This document shows positions 36,625-64,000 of a stretch of DNA of 64,000 nucleotides, in pieces; positions within the stretch are counted from its first letter, which is position 1; each line of letters opens with the position of its first letter. The notes beneath the pieces are model-generated. The model saw only the letters and a program-made list of their open reading frames with translations. It was not told where the DNA came from and ran no database searches. Source of the DNA: Gadus chalcogrammus (Eukaryota; Chordata; Actinopteri; Gadiformes; Gadidae); contig NC_079427.1 of the NCBI RefSeq assembly GCF_026213295.1, positions 33,669,170-33,733,169 of the forward strand, given 5' to 3'. The position numbers and the translations under genes are program-made.

Positions 36625-39015
36625 ATGGTACCTAAAGAGCGATATTCCTCAGGCCACCTGCGTCCTACGCTTGTGGTGCGTTCCTCCATGTTGCCTCTTC
36701 CCCCCTCTCAGCCCTGTGGCTGTAGGGTGGCGGTCGGACGGCGTGTTCACATGGCCTCTGGTTCACCTGCTTCTAAGAAGCGGCGTCCCTTGGAGCCTCG
36801 TGGACGGATCAGAGACTCGTTGCACGAGCCCGTGGATACGGCCGCTTGTACCGGTCTCCTGGTTCCCCACATTATAGGTGAGGAGATGGGTCCGCGCGCT
36901 GTGGCTACAGCCTGCGGACAGGTGCTGCGGCCGGACGGCTCGCTCCCTGTTCAGCGGGCACGAGCGCGACGTCTAGACAGCTCGTTGTTTTTACAACTGC
37001 TAGTTGTGGTACGTCTCCTACGCTCGCTGAGCCTCCTCCCTTTCATGGGGAGCCCCCCATGGTTCACACGCAGTGTGAAGGCGGTAGGGGCAGAGGAATA
37101 CGGGTTATTCCTGGACGGTCTTCCTCAGCTGTCGGCTCACCCTCTCTCCAACCGCTATGCGTGTTGGCAAGAGCGGTGCGTTCTGCCATCGTGGTTGGAC
37201 ACCACGTTGAGATGGGGCCATCCCATACAGTTCAAGCGTTGTCCCCCACCCTTTATGGGGTTGGTGGAGACCACGCTACGGGACCCGGCTGCGAGCACGG
37301 GTCTTGCAGCAGAGGTGGCACGTCTCTTGGTAAAGGGGTCCATCACTGTCGTTCCCCCCCACGAGTCTCACCTAGGTTTTTATTCCCGCTACTTCCTGGT
37401 TTCCAAGAAGTCAGGGGAAATTAGACCTATTCTGGATCTTCGCGTGTTCAACAGATTCGTTGCCACGAGGAAGTTCAGAATGCTCACGGTCGGAGCATTG
37501 TTCCGGTGTGTGAGAGAGGACGATTGGTTCACATCCCTGGATCTCAAGGATGCTTACTTCCACGTCCCTGTTCGGCAGGCGCACAGGAAGTTTCTCCGCT
37601 TTGCCTTTATGGGGATGGCGTACGAGTACCAGTGTCTGCCGTTCGGCTATTCCCTGGCTCCGCGCACCTTCTCGAAGTGTGTGGAGACGGTGTTGGAACC
37701 GCTCAGACGTCAGGGAAAGAGGATTCTTTTCTACCTAGACGATCTGCTTATTCTGAGCAACTCAGAAGAGACCGCGAGAAGGGACACCATGTTGGTGATA
37801 AACCATCTCTCCTTCCTGGGTTTTGCCATCAACTGGGAGAAGAGCTCCCCGCTCCCCAGCCGGCAGACAGTCTACTTGGGGCTTTGCCTAGACTCAGCCA
37901 CCATGACTGCGATGCTTTCGCCTCCTCGGCGAGACGCCATCCTGTCGGCGCTCTCCCGTTTTCACGTTCGCAGAAACGTGACCGCACTGTCCACCATGCG
38001 CCTGTTGGGGCTGATGGCAGCTGCCCACCCCGTGGTCCCCCTGGGTCTGCTTTTTATGCGCAGACTCCAGCGGTGGTTTGCTCGCCAACGGTTGGACCCC
38101 AGGCGACACAAGCTCAGGGTGCTCCTCGTCCCCCGTTCGGTGTCGCCAGACCTGGAATATTGGAAAGGACCCTCCGCCCTTCTCAAGGGTGTTCCACTGG
38201 GCAGGGTGGCGTCCTACGTAGTGGTCTTCACGGACGCCTCGTTGACGGGTTGGGGAGGAACGTGCCTCTCTCACTCGGTCGGAGACGAGTGGCGCACGCC
38301 CCCTACAGCACACATAAATGTGTTGGAACTCGACGCAGTGAGGAAAGTGCTGTTGCATTTCTTTCACCTGGTGCGCGGCCGCCACGTTCTGATCAGGACA
38401 GACAGCGTGTCGGCGGCGGCGTACATCAACAGACAGGGGGGAGTCCGCTCCCCTGCTCTCCACCGAAAGGCGGTCGAGCTCTGGCTTTGGGCTCATCAGT
38501 ATCTCCGCAGTCTGAGAGCCCTGCATATCGCGGGCGCCCAGAACTTTGGGGCGGACCTCATGTCTCGAGGCGGTCCCCGCCGAGACGAGTGGCGGTTACA
38601 TCCCGACATTGTCAGATTGATCTGGCAGAGGTTCGGGACAGCGCAGGTGGACCTCTTCGCGTCCCGGGAGAACACGCACTGCAGGTGGTGGTTCTCCCTC
38701 AGCCCTCGGGATCTTCCCCCGTTGGGGGTAGATGCGTTGGCACACACACCTTGGCCGCGGGCTCTCTTGTATGCGTTTCCCCCGCTCCAGCTGATCCTTC
38801 CTCTTCTGGAACGGGTCAGACAGGAGAGACTGTCCCTGATATTAGTGGCCCCGGAGAACCGTTCAGCTCTGTGGTTTCCAGAGCTGGCCGCGCTCTCGCG
38901 GTCGGCGCCTTGGCCAGTACCATTCAGGCCGGATGCGCTTTCACAGGCCCACGGGACGGTGCACCACCAGCCCGATGTCTCGGGACGGCTGTTGGTTTGG
39001 CTCCTGAGAGGTTGA
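36625..39015 (+). CDS. DIRS reverse transcriptase-RNase H-methyltransferase-like polyprotein
   Basis: The open frame is 796 codons, with ATG at 36625. RT motifs: SGEIRPILDLRVFNRF, TSLDLKDAYFHVPV, CLPFGYSLAPRTFSK and the catalytic YLDD with Y370, D372 and D373 (37732-37743). RNase H follows: VVFTDASLTGWGG, NVLELDAV, IRTDSVSAAAYI and HIAGAQNFGADLMS. The C-terminal part (VDLFASRENTHCRWWFS, LYAFPPLQLI) matches the Dam-like methyltransferase-related domain found in DIRS elements. No stop or frameshift is visible and the catalytic residues are all present, so the protein could be functional. Its end overlaps the recombinase frame. Confidence 0.93.
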   Translation: MVPKERYSSGHLRPTLVVRSSMLPLPPSQPCGCRVAVGRRVHMASGSPASKKRRPLEPRGRIRDSLHEPVDTAACTGLLVPHIIGEEMGPRAVATACGQVLRPDGSLPVQRARARRLDSSLFLQLLVVVRLLRSLSLLPFMGSPPWFTRSVKAVGAEEYGLFLDGLPQLSAHPLSNRYACWQERCVLPSWLDTTLRWGHPIQFKRCPPPFMGLVETTLRDPAASTGLAAEVARLLVKGSITVVPPHESHLGFYSRYFLVSKKSGEIRPILDLRVFNRFVATRKFRMLTVGALFRCVREDDWFTSLDLKDAYFHVPVRQAHRKFLRFAFMGMAYEYQCLPFGYSLAPRTFSKCVETVLEPLRRQGKRILFYLDDLLILSNSEETARRDTMLVINHLSFLGFAINWEKSSPLPSRQTVYLGLCLDSATMTAMLSPPRRDAILSALSRFHVRRNVTALSTMRLLGLMAAAHPVVPLGLLFMRRLQRWFARQRLDPRRHKLRVLLVPRSVSPDLEYWKGPSALLKGVPLGRVASYVVVFTDASLTGWGGTCLSHSVGDEWRTPPTAHINVLELDAVRKVLLHFFHLVRGRHVLIRTDSVSAAAYINRQGGVRSPALHRKAVELWLWAHQYLRSLRALHIAGAQNFGADLMSRGGPRRDEWRLHPDIVRLIWQRFGTAQVDLFASRENTHCRWWFSLSPRDLPPLGVDALAHTPWPRALLYAFPPLQLILPLLERVRQERLSLILVAPENRSALWFPELAALSRSAPWPVPFRPDALSQAHGTVHHQPDVSGRLLVWLLRG

Positions 39016-40064
39016 TCCTGCAGGGCAAAGGTTTGCCTGAGACGGTTATCAACACTATTCAGAGTGCTCGTGCGCCTTCTACTTCTTCCCTCTATGCGGC
39101 GAAGTGGTGCGCCTTCTCTAATTGGTGTGAGACGAACCACGCTGTCCCATCTCAATGCGAGGTGGGAAGCGTGCTTTCGTTTCTGCAAAACTTATTGGAA
39201 AAAGGTTTGGCTTTCTCCACTATCAAGGTCTATGCGGCAGCCGTTTCGGCTGGCCATGCAGGCTGTGATGGTGGACCGATCTTCAGCCATCCACTGGTCA
39301 AGAGATTCTTGCGTGGGGCTAGACGGGTTAGGCCTGTTTCACGCGTGCTTACACCACGCTGGGATCTCCCCACCGTGTTGCGCGGATTGTCCTGGGATCC
39401 TTTCGAGCCTCTCTCCCAGGCCCCTTTGGATGCCCTGTCATTTAAGACGGCGCTCTTGTTGGCCTTGGTTTCTGCCAAGCGGGCCGGTGAGCTAACCGCT
39501 CTGTCTGTCAGCCCGAGTTGCTTGTTGCTAAACGAGGACAGCTCCTTCGCGTTGCTCAGACCTAATCCTGCGTTCCTCCCGAAGAACATTAATAGTTATT
39601 TTCGGTCGAGGGATATTGTGCTTAAGGCTTTTCACCCCCCGCCTCATTCTAGTGAGGCGGAGGCTGAGTTGCATCTCCTGTGCCCGGTTCGGGCGTTGGC
39701 TATGTACGTGAATCGCTCGGCAGCGTTCCGCTCCACACAACAGTTGTTTGTGTGTTATAGCGACGCTAGCAGGGGCCGCGCTCTCTCTAAGCAGCGGTTT
39801 TCTCGCTGGGTATGTGAGGGTGTTTGCCTAGCCTACTCTCGGCAGGGCTTGGCGCCACCGTTGGGCGTTAAAGCTCACTCCACACGGAGCGTGGCCGCTT
39901 CAACGGCTCTACTCAAGGGCGTTTCGGTGGAAGACATCTGCGCGGCTGCGTCTTGGTCTTCCCTCGGCCTCTTTGTCCGTTTTTACATGTTAGACATGTC
40001 CAGGGGCTCACTCGGCAACTCTGTGCTAGAGTCCGGGACCCCTTTTTACGGCTTAAGAATATAG
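39000..40064 (+). CDS. DIRS tyrosine recombinase
   Basis: The recognisable domain runs from about 39000 (LILQGKGLPETVINTIQSAR) to the stop at 40064. Catalytic residues of the tyrosine recombinase fold are visible: Arg in SAKRAGELTAL (codon at 39480), His-x-x-Arg in KAHSTRSVAAS (39876 and 39885) and the nucleophile Tyr in FVRFYMLDMS (39984). The enzyme is expected to integrate the circular cDNA without duplicating target sequence. The frame is open upstream to 37506, under the RT gene; the true start is unknown and may involve overlap or reinitiation. Confidence 0.92.
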   Translation, partial: APERLILQGKGLPETVINTIQSARAPSTSSLYAAKWCAFSNWCETNHAVPSQCEVGSVLSFLQNLLEKGLAFSTIKVYAAAVSAGHAGCDGGPIFSHPLVKRFLRGARRVRPVSRVLTPRWDLPTVLRGLSWDPFEPLSQAPLDALSFKTALLLALVSAKRAGELTALSVSPSCLLLNEDSSFALLRPNPAFLPKNINSYFRSRDIVLKAFHPPPHSSEAEAELHLLCPVRALAMYVNRSAAFRSTQQLFVCYSDASRGRALSKQRFSRWVCEGVCLAYSRQGLAPPLGVKAHSTRSVAASTALLKGVSVEDICAAASWSSLGLFVRFYMLDMSRGSLGNSVLESGTPFYGLRI

Positions 40065-40581
40065 ACATGTTCTTTAAAGCGGCGTGGTTGGATTTCCTCT
40101 CGCCGGCTGGCGAGTTGGTCTTGATTACCAGTCTCTTACTCTCCCACCTTTTTTCAAATGAAAAACAGGCTAGGGGGTTTTCTATTGGCTCGCCAATTGT
40201 CTGGTGGTTTTGTTTACCAGTGAGGCACTCCCGCCGTTTTCTTCAAATAAGAAACGGCCGAGAGAGTCCCATTATTGGAGAGCCGAATTCCGTAGCTCCG
40301 CCCCCGGTGGTAGCGGACCTAATGGAAACCGTGTTGCTCTGGTTTTCTTTTCCTTTTCATGGGTTCCATGAAGCACGGAATAGAGCCGGAGTCTTTACAG
40401 ACTCACTTTTTTCTCCCTTGATCATTGCGTTGCTTGATCTAGGAGGAATTCGTTTTTATAAAGCTGTTGTGTTTTACACTTCCTTGGCTTTTTGAGTCTT
40501 AATGTGTTCTGGTGACTTAGGTCGTTTTGACTGGGGTCCAGCAGGAGTACATTGATCGGGCTCCGCTCGCAGCTTCACCTT

Positions 40582-40681
40582 AGCCCATAAGGCGAAGCCT
40601 AGACGGCGTAGCCTACATGAAATAGAACGATAGTTATGTTATTATAACTCTAGTTCTATGATTGTAGGCGTAGCCGTCTAG
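40582..40681 (+). promoter_or_regulatory. DIRS internal complementary region
   Basis: The left half (agcccataaggcgaagccta...aatagaac) is the reverse complement of 35083-35131. The right half (gatagttatgttattataac...gtctag) is the reverse complement of 40867-40916. Joined, they mirror the two outer ends, the template arrangement that lets DIRS elements complete their termini through a circular intermediate. Confidence 0.93.
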
Positions 40682-40708
40682 TTTCCCACCTGCTGTACCC
40701 TCCAAATG

Positions 40709-40916
40709 CTGAAAGAAAAGCGTGGAGGATGAGCGACGGTATACACCGCGTTATATAGACACGATACCGTGGGAAATGTGGGCGGTGCCCACGCTGATAG
40801 GTGCATAGTTTGAATTTTCAGCGCGCGCAGCCGCGCGCACGGGACAAGCCCATAAGGCGAAGCCTAGACGGCTACGCCTACAATCATAGAACTAGAGTTA
40901 TAATAACATAACTATC
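40709..40916 (-). repeat. DIRS right inverted terminal repeat
   Basis: Its reverse complement matches 35098-35275, including the TATA motif. It ends ataactatc before GTT at 40917-40919. Confidence 0.9.
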
Positions 40917-40919
40917 GTT

Positions 40920-41360
40920 CGTAGTTCTTATATCAATAGCCTACTCTCCAATAATATAATATTAGGCTATATATAGGAACATTGAGAAACGGCCTACAAT
41001 CTTTTTCCCGCCACTGACTTTTTATATGTAGGGTACAGCTGGCGTGCCATGTGAATACGCATAATATATTTTCATTTATATTCATTCAAAATATTAACAT
41101 ACTATTTTAAAAGAAAGAGGCTGGTGTTTTGTTTTACATAATTTGTTTACATTGTTCATTAGTATATGCCTACATGAGGCCGTAGCACATTTAACAGACG
41201 AGCTGAGGTGGTGACGTCGTCATCGAGACCGCTGCTGTTCCAAATGCAGGTGCGTACTCCTGTCCTCGGAGGTTTGTACTTGGAAGACGGACTTGCCAAG
41301 AGCGAACTTCCAAGTCCACGAGTCCGTAGTTCGCGCACTTGATATTGAGAAACTGCTACA
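40920..41360. mobile_element. Partial relative of the MITE at 34342
   Basis: It contains ttgagaaacggc at 40982, the ggctggtgttttgttttaca core at about 41118, and gaggccgtagcac...gaccgctgctgttcc matching 34868-34940. It ends attgagaaactgc. The internal order resembles the right half of the complete copy. Confidence 0.65.
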
Positions 41361-41559
41361 GATTCCAAAATATGCTGCAGAGAGCGGACATCCGGGGCTT
41401 GGCGAGGGGCGGGGACATGCTGCACGGATTGGACATCCGGGGCTCGGCCACGGGCGAGACATGAGCCGCTCCCTGAGTTCCGGTCGGTCTGCAGAGAACA
41501 GGAAGACTTGACCAACTTAAAGGAAGCCAATGTGAAAGCTTGTTGACCCGGTTACACTG

Positions 41560-41720
41560 ACATCGCTACAGCTGAGCGTTGGTAGTGGAACCAAATAAGA
41601 GCAAAATACACTGCCAAACTTCTGATCACCCCCCTAGACCCGACTGGACCAGGACCTGACCGGACCAGTACCAGGACCAGCACCAGGACCGGACCAGGTC
41701 CCCTCCTCACTGCAGAAGAC
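41560..41720 (+). promoter_or_regulatory. Probable 5' UTR of integrin gene with GGACC repeats
   Basis: The stretch before the ATG contains a run of ccaggacc/ggaccag units (about 41630-41700) and no upstream in-frame ATG near the start. No TATA box is evident and the transcription start is not determined. Confidence 0.4.
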
Positions 41721-59635
<17,915 letters not shown>

Positions 59636-59651
59636 GTAAGTTAACCCACAG

Positions 59652-59767
59652 CCAGTTAACGGGAGTATGTCTAATGTGTCCTCCAGTTAACGTGAGTAGG
59701 TCAAACAAGTTCTCCAGTTAACGAGAGTTCGTCTACCTAGTTCTCCAGTTAACGAGAGTTTGTCTGG
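59652..59767 (+). repeat. Tandem repeat of about 37 bp
   Basis: Unit ccagttaacgagagttcgtc + tacctagttct, about three and a half copies just after exon 9. Confidence 0.85.
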
Positions 59768-60330
59768 CTCATGGGTTCTCAAAGTTTTGAAGGCTGAGGG
59801 CCAATTTAGAAACCCAAAATTTGACTGAGGGCCGACAAAGGAAAATTAATTAGGCGGGTAACGCCGTCAGCATCCCAGTGGTGAAAAAAAACATTGCACT
59901 GTGGACCTCTGGGAGTGAGGTCTAAATCACGAAACTGAGGTTCATCCTTTCAAAGTATTGTACAGTCGGATTAAAACTAACAAATGTCACAGGATTTAAA
60001 GGATAATTCTGGTGTAAAATGGATTTGGGAAGGCATGAAAATCACTCACCTTTCGGCGAAATTCGCCGTTTTGAAACCAAAATAGGACCTCCGTGAATCG
60101 TGTAGATTCGATGAAAAAATATTTATGGGGTGGGGGGGGGGGTAGGTTCAGAGGCCAGCCAGTTTATAGTCCTCCGTAAAATGCTGTACTTATGCTGCGT
60201 TCGAGTATTCTCTGCGAACCGACTCGGATCTCGGATCCGACGCCACGCCCACACACAGGAAAACATGGACGCCACCCGGAAAGCTGTTGTCGCGGTAGCA
60301 TTGGCAGAGGACCAGGCGCTCCAAAATAAG
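59768..60330. repeat. Fragments of dispersed DNA transposons
   Basis: The text atgggttctcaaagttttga (59778) resembles a hAT terminus. From about 60000 the text ggataattctggtgtaaaat resembles another common fish repeat. No complete element boundaries were found. Confidence 0.4.
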
Positions 60331-60339
60331 TAGGCTATA

Positions 60340-60985
60340 GGCCATAGTCAAGTCAAGTCAAGTTTATTTATATAGCACATTTAAAACAACAGTAGTTGAC
60401 CAGGTGCTGTACACGAATACAATATATTTGTGTACATAGGCAGAGATACGGACGCAGTAAGGTATTGCAGTAATACGAGTGATTGAAATTACCATTTTAA
60501 CTAGGGCTGCAACAACGAATCGATAAAATCGATAAAAATCGATTACTAAATGTCGTTGTGTCGCGCGATTAATAAGTTACTCATAGGCGCAGCACTGTTT
60601 ACAGCCAGCCGCCGACAGGTTGGTTCACGGTTCATGCACGCCCACAGCGAGCTTCAGTGTGAGCGACCACAGCTTGTATTTTGGTCATATCTTAAAACTG
60701 GACTGTAGGCCTACATAAAAGTGTTGTACCTTCACTGTCTTTGGGTTAAAAAAAAACCCTTCAACTCAGTATCCGTCTAGTCCAACCGAAAACTCTGTCA
60801 GCTGCTGCTGCTGCAGACGTTGTGCAGACGGGCTCGGAGTCGGCACCGCGTGCATCAACAGTCAATCAAAGCAGCGGTAGTAATCACGCAACCGGACGGT
60901 GTAGAAAGTCCCGTCAGTTAAAAATAGTAATGCAGTTTTTAAATCCATGTTAAAATTGGCAGGATATAGAGATAGTTAGCTTAAA
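60340..60985. repeat. Further dispersed-repeat fragments
   Basis: 60345-60420 (agtcaagtttatttatatag) and 60504-60600 (gggctgcaacaacgaatcga, a hAT-like terminus with cgataaaatcgat palindromes). No gene is supported. Confidence 0.45.
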
Positions 60986-61300
60986 GGTCCCATGACATGC
61001 TATTTTATGTATTCTTTAATATAGGTATTAGTGGGCAACTAACACAGTATTCAAAGACGTTCCCTAAATTCAGCCGTGGTGCAGAGTTACAGCCACTCCG
61101 AGCCAGTCGCACATTGAGCTTCCCCCAAATGCGCTGTTTCGGTGGGCGTGTCAAGGAGGAGGGTGGGGGTGTGGCCCGGAGCAGCTTGCAGCCACCATGC
61201 GCTCTGTTTACAGTGGATGTATCGCAATGGCGAGGCGCACACCCTTTAGCCGTGTTCTGTAAATATTCTAGAACACACGGGAGTCCTGGAGCTCTATATC
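60984..61300 (+). repeat. Dispersed repeat of the 'ggtcccatgacatg' type
   Basis: It begins aaggtcccatgacatgctat and contains ttacagccactccgagccag and gggtgggggtgtggcc. I recognise it as a widespread fish interspersed repeat, but its class is uncertain. Confidence 0.45.
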
Positions 61301-61320
61301 TAAATATTATCATATAGCCT

Positions 61321-63999
61321 ACACCTCATCCTCATCCTCATCGTCATCCGCTTATCCGGGGTCGGGTCGCGGGGGGAGCAGCTCAAGCAGGGGGCCCCAG
61401 ACTTCCCTTTCCCGGGCCACATTGACCAGCTCTGACGGGGGGATCCCGAGGCGTTCCCTGGCCAGTGTTGAGATATAATCTCTCCACCTAGTCCTGGGTC
61501 TTCCCCGAGGTCTCCTCCCCACTGGACGTGCCTGAAACACCTCCCAAGGAAGGCGCCCAGTGGGCATCCTTACCAGATGCCCGAACCACCTCAGCTGACT
61601 CCTTTCTAAGTAAAGGAGCAGCGGCTCTAATCCGAGTTCCTCACGGATGGCTGAGCTTCTCACCCTATCCCTAAGGGAGACGCCAGCCACCCTTCTGAGA
61701 AAACTCATCTCGGCCGCTTGTACCCGCGATCTCGTCCTTTCGGTCATCACCCAGCCCTCATGACCATAGGTGAGAATAGGAACGAAGATCGACCGGTAGA
61801 TCGAGAGCTTTGCCTTGCGGCTCAGCTCTCTTTTCGTTACAACGGTGCGGTAAAGCGAACGCAATACCGCCCCCGCTGCTCCGATTCTCCGGCCAATCTC
61901 ACGCTCCATAGTACCCTCACTCGCGAACAAGACCCCGAGGTACTTGAACTCCTTCACTTGGGCTAAGGACTCATTTCCTACCCGGAGTAAGCAATCCACC
62001 GGTTTCCTGCTAAGAGTCATGGCCTCAGATTTAGCGGTGCTGATCCTCATCCCAGCCGCTTCACACTCGGCCGCCAGCCGATCCAGTGAGTGCTGAAGGT
62101 CACAGGCCGATGATCCAATGAGGACCACATCATCTGCAAAAAGCAGTGACGAGATCCTCAGACCACCGAACTGCAACCCCTCCCCACCACGACTACGCCT
62201 CGATATCCTGTCCATGTATATCACAAACAGGATTGGTGACAAGGCGCAGCCCTGGCGGAGACCAACACCCACTGAGAACGAAACTGACTGGCTGCCGAGA
62301 ACACGAACACAGCTCTCGCTTTGGGAGTACAAAGATTGGATGGCCCTGAGGATAGACCCCCTTACCCCATACTCCCGCAGCACCTCCTACAGTTTCTCCC
62401 GGGGGACCCGGTCATACGCCTTCTCCAGATCCACAAAACACATGTAGACCGGATGGGCATACTCCCAGGCCCCCTCCAGGATCCTTGCGAGAGTGAAGAG
62501 CTGGTCCGTAGTTCCACGTCCGGGGCGAAAACCGCATTGTTCCTCTTCAATCTGAGGTTCGACGATCGGCCGAACCCTCCTTTCCAGCACCTTGGAGTAG
62601 ACTTTACCAGGGAGGCTGAGAAGTGTGATACCCCGGTAATTGGTACACACTCTCTGGTCCCCCTTTTTGAACAGGGGAACCACCACCCCGGTTTGCCACT
62701 CCTTTGGCACTGTACCCGACTCCCACGCGATGTTGAATAGGCGTGTCAACCATGACAGCCCCTCAACACCCAGAGCCTTTAGCATTTCTGGCTGGATCTC
62801 ATCAATCCCTGGGGCTTTGCCACTGCGGAGATGTTTGACTACCTCAGTGACCTCCACCAGGGAAATTGACGACGAAACACCATCAACCTCGAGCTCTGCC
62901 TCCAACATAGAGGGCGTGTTATTCGGATTCAGGAGTTCCTCAAAGTGTTCCTTCCAACGTCCGACGACCTCCTCAGTTGAGGTCAACAGAGTCCCATCCT
63001 TACTGTACACAGCTTGGATGGTTCCCCGTTTCCCCCTCCTGAGGTGCCGGATAGTCTTCCAGAAACACTTTGGTGCCGACCGAAAGTCCTTCTCCATGGC
63101 CTCTCCGAACTTCTCCCACACCCGCTGCTTAGCCTCCGACACGGCAGCCGCTGCAGCCCTTCGAGCCTGTCGGTACCCTGCAACCGAGTCAGGAGTCCTC
63201 CAGGATATCATATCCCGGAAGGCCTCCTTCTTCAGTCGGACGGCTTCCCTGACCACCGGTGTCCACCACGGTGTCCGAGGGTTACCGCCCCTTGAGGAGC
63301 CTAAGACCCTGAGGCCACAGCTAGCCACCGCAGCTTCAGCAATGGAGGCTTTGAACACCGCCCACTCCGGCTCAATGCCCCCAACCTCCACAGGAATGCC
63401 AGAAAAGCTCCGCCGGAGGTGTGAGTTGAAGATACCTAGGACGGGGGCCTCCTCCAGACGTTCCCAGTTCACCCGCACTACTCGTTTGGGCTTACCAGGT
63501 CTATCCGGAAATTTCCCCCATTCCCTGATCCAACTCACAACCAGATGGTGGTCGGTTGACAGTTCCGCCCCTCTCTTTACCCGAGTGTCCAAAACATGCG
63601 GCCTCAGATCAGATGACACGATCACGAAATCGATCATCGATCTTCGGCCTAGGGTACTCTGGTACCAGGTACACTTATGAGCACCCTTATGTTCGAACAT
63701 GGTGTTTGTTATGGATAATCCATGACTAGCACAGAAGTCCAATAACAAACGACCGCTCGGGTTTAGATCAGGGAGGCCGTTCCTCCCCACCACGCCTCTC
63801 CAGGTGTCTCCATCGTTGCCCACGTGGGCGTTGAAGTCTCCCAGCAGAACTACGGAGTCCCCTACTGGAGCCCCATACAGGACTCCATTCAGGGTCTCCA
63901 AGAAGGCCGAGTACTCTGAGCTGCTGTTTGGTGCATACGCACAAACAACAGTCAGAGTTTTCCCCCCTACAACCCTTAGGCGCAGGGAGGCGACCCTCT
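61321..63999 (-). mobile_element. Rex3/RTE-like non-LTR retrotransposon, 5' end off-window
   Basis: On the minus strand the 3' end is ccccggataagcggatgacg followed by (gatgag)n, the tail style of fish Rex3-type elements. Coding sequence fills the rest and remains open at 63999. The insertion lies downstream of integrin exon 9, probably in intron 9, antisense to it. Confidence 0.85.
61352..63999 (-). pseudogene. Rex3-like endonuclease/reverse transcriptase with one nonsense codon
   Basis: The frame enters from beyond the window ([15 protein letters not shown]) and shows endonuclease motifs [22 protein letters not shown] and [10 protein letters not shown] motifs: [74 protein letters not shown] and SLLFADDVVLIGS with the catalytic Asp pair. 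The C-terminal thumb ends RPRTRWRDYISTLAR. A TAG at 62389-62387 falls where the family has Trp, splitting an otherwise uninterrupted protein. No frameshift was seen, so the copy is young and inactivated by a single substitution (or is readthrough-dependent). Confidence 0.9.
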
Positions 64000-64000
64000 C

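Larger units (their letters stand above)
35083..40919 (+). mobile_element. DIRS-type tyrosine-recombinase retrotransposon, near complete
   Basis: The element has inverted terminal repeats (35083-35275 and about 40709-40916), GTT at both boundaries and an internal complementary region (40582-40681). The coding order is gag-like, RT/RNase H, tyrosine recombinase. A TATA motif (gtctatataacgcgg) lies in the terminal repeat. The inner parts of the two terminal repeats look identical over about 160 bp, suggesting recent insertion. The gag-like region shows frame disruptions, while the RT and recombinase frames are open. Confidence 0.92.

Noticed and set aside
37894..38526. Minus-strand frames of about 200 codons at 37894-38526 and 38496-39188
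   Set aside because: Antisense to the DIRS RT/RNase H frame; no motifs.
62640..63680. 346-codon plus-strand frame
   Set aside because: Antisense shadow of the Rex3-like coding sequence, which has clear endonuclease/RT motifs on the minus strand.

Overview
The window looks like a teleost fish nuclear genome. It contains an intron-rich integrin alpha gene, teleost-typical LINEs (Rex3/RTE-like and L2/Maui-like), a DIRS retrotransposon, a BEL/Pao retrotransposon, many hAT-type non-autonomous elements, tRNA-derived SINEs and very dense (CA)n/(GA)n microsatellites. Nothing looks bacterial or organellar. I could not run any alignment or database search. Family names rest on motifs, element ends and target-site duplications (TSDs) read by eye.

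Layout. 1-7712: decayed endogenous-retrovirus territory on the + strand. It has a 132-bp tandem array (299-895), a hAT element (2108-3509) that itself carries a solo-LTR-like insert, a broken integrase block (about 5170-5690), a polypurine tract and a 3' LTR (7005-7712). The LTR ends inside a minus-strand C2H2/transposase-like pseudogene (7713-9848). 19 nt upstream of that pseudogene's ATG ends a ten-exon minus-strand SAMD3-like gene (9868-12872), which has one single-base frameshift. 15000-27430: a patchwork of inverted and direct repeats and SINEs, dominated by a 6.8-kb insertion (19674-26505). This insertion is a giant inverted repeat with arms of about 2.7 kb, and each arm is itself a fold-back. 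27576-33743: an L2-type LINE broken by two hAT elements with perfect 8-bp TSDs. 34342-35047: a MITE with long inverted repeats. 35083-40919: a nearly complete DIRS element with open RT/RNase H and tyrosine-recombinase frames.

41721-59635: the first nine coding exons of an alpha-V-like integrin gene (itgav-like), + strand, continuing beyond the window. Its 13.6-kb intron 2 is filled with mobile DNA: a 1.3-kb element packed with GATATC palindromes (44820-46116), a solo LTR, an L1 fragment, a defective BEL/Pao element and two hAT MITEs. Several integrin splice sites abut long microsatellites. 59640-63999 holds tandem repeats, dispersed repeat fragments and a Rex3-like LINE on the minus strand that runs off the window end.

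The only gene that looks like a conserved, functional host gene is the integrin. The most unusual structures are the nested 6.8-kb palindrome, for which an unoccupied paralogous target site lies 3.5 kb upstream in the same window, and the GATATC-rich element in integrin intron 2.
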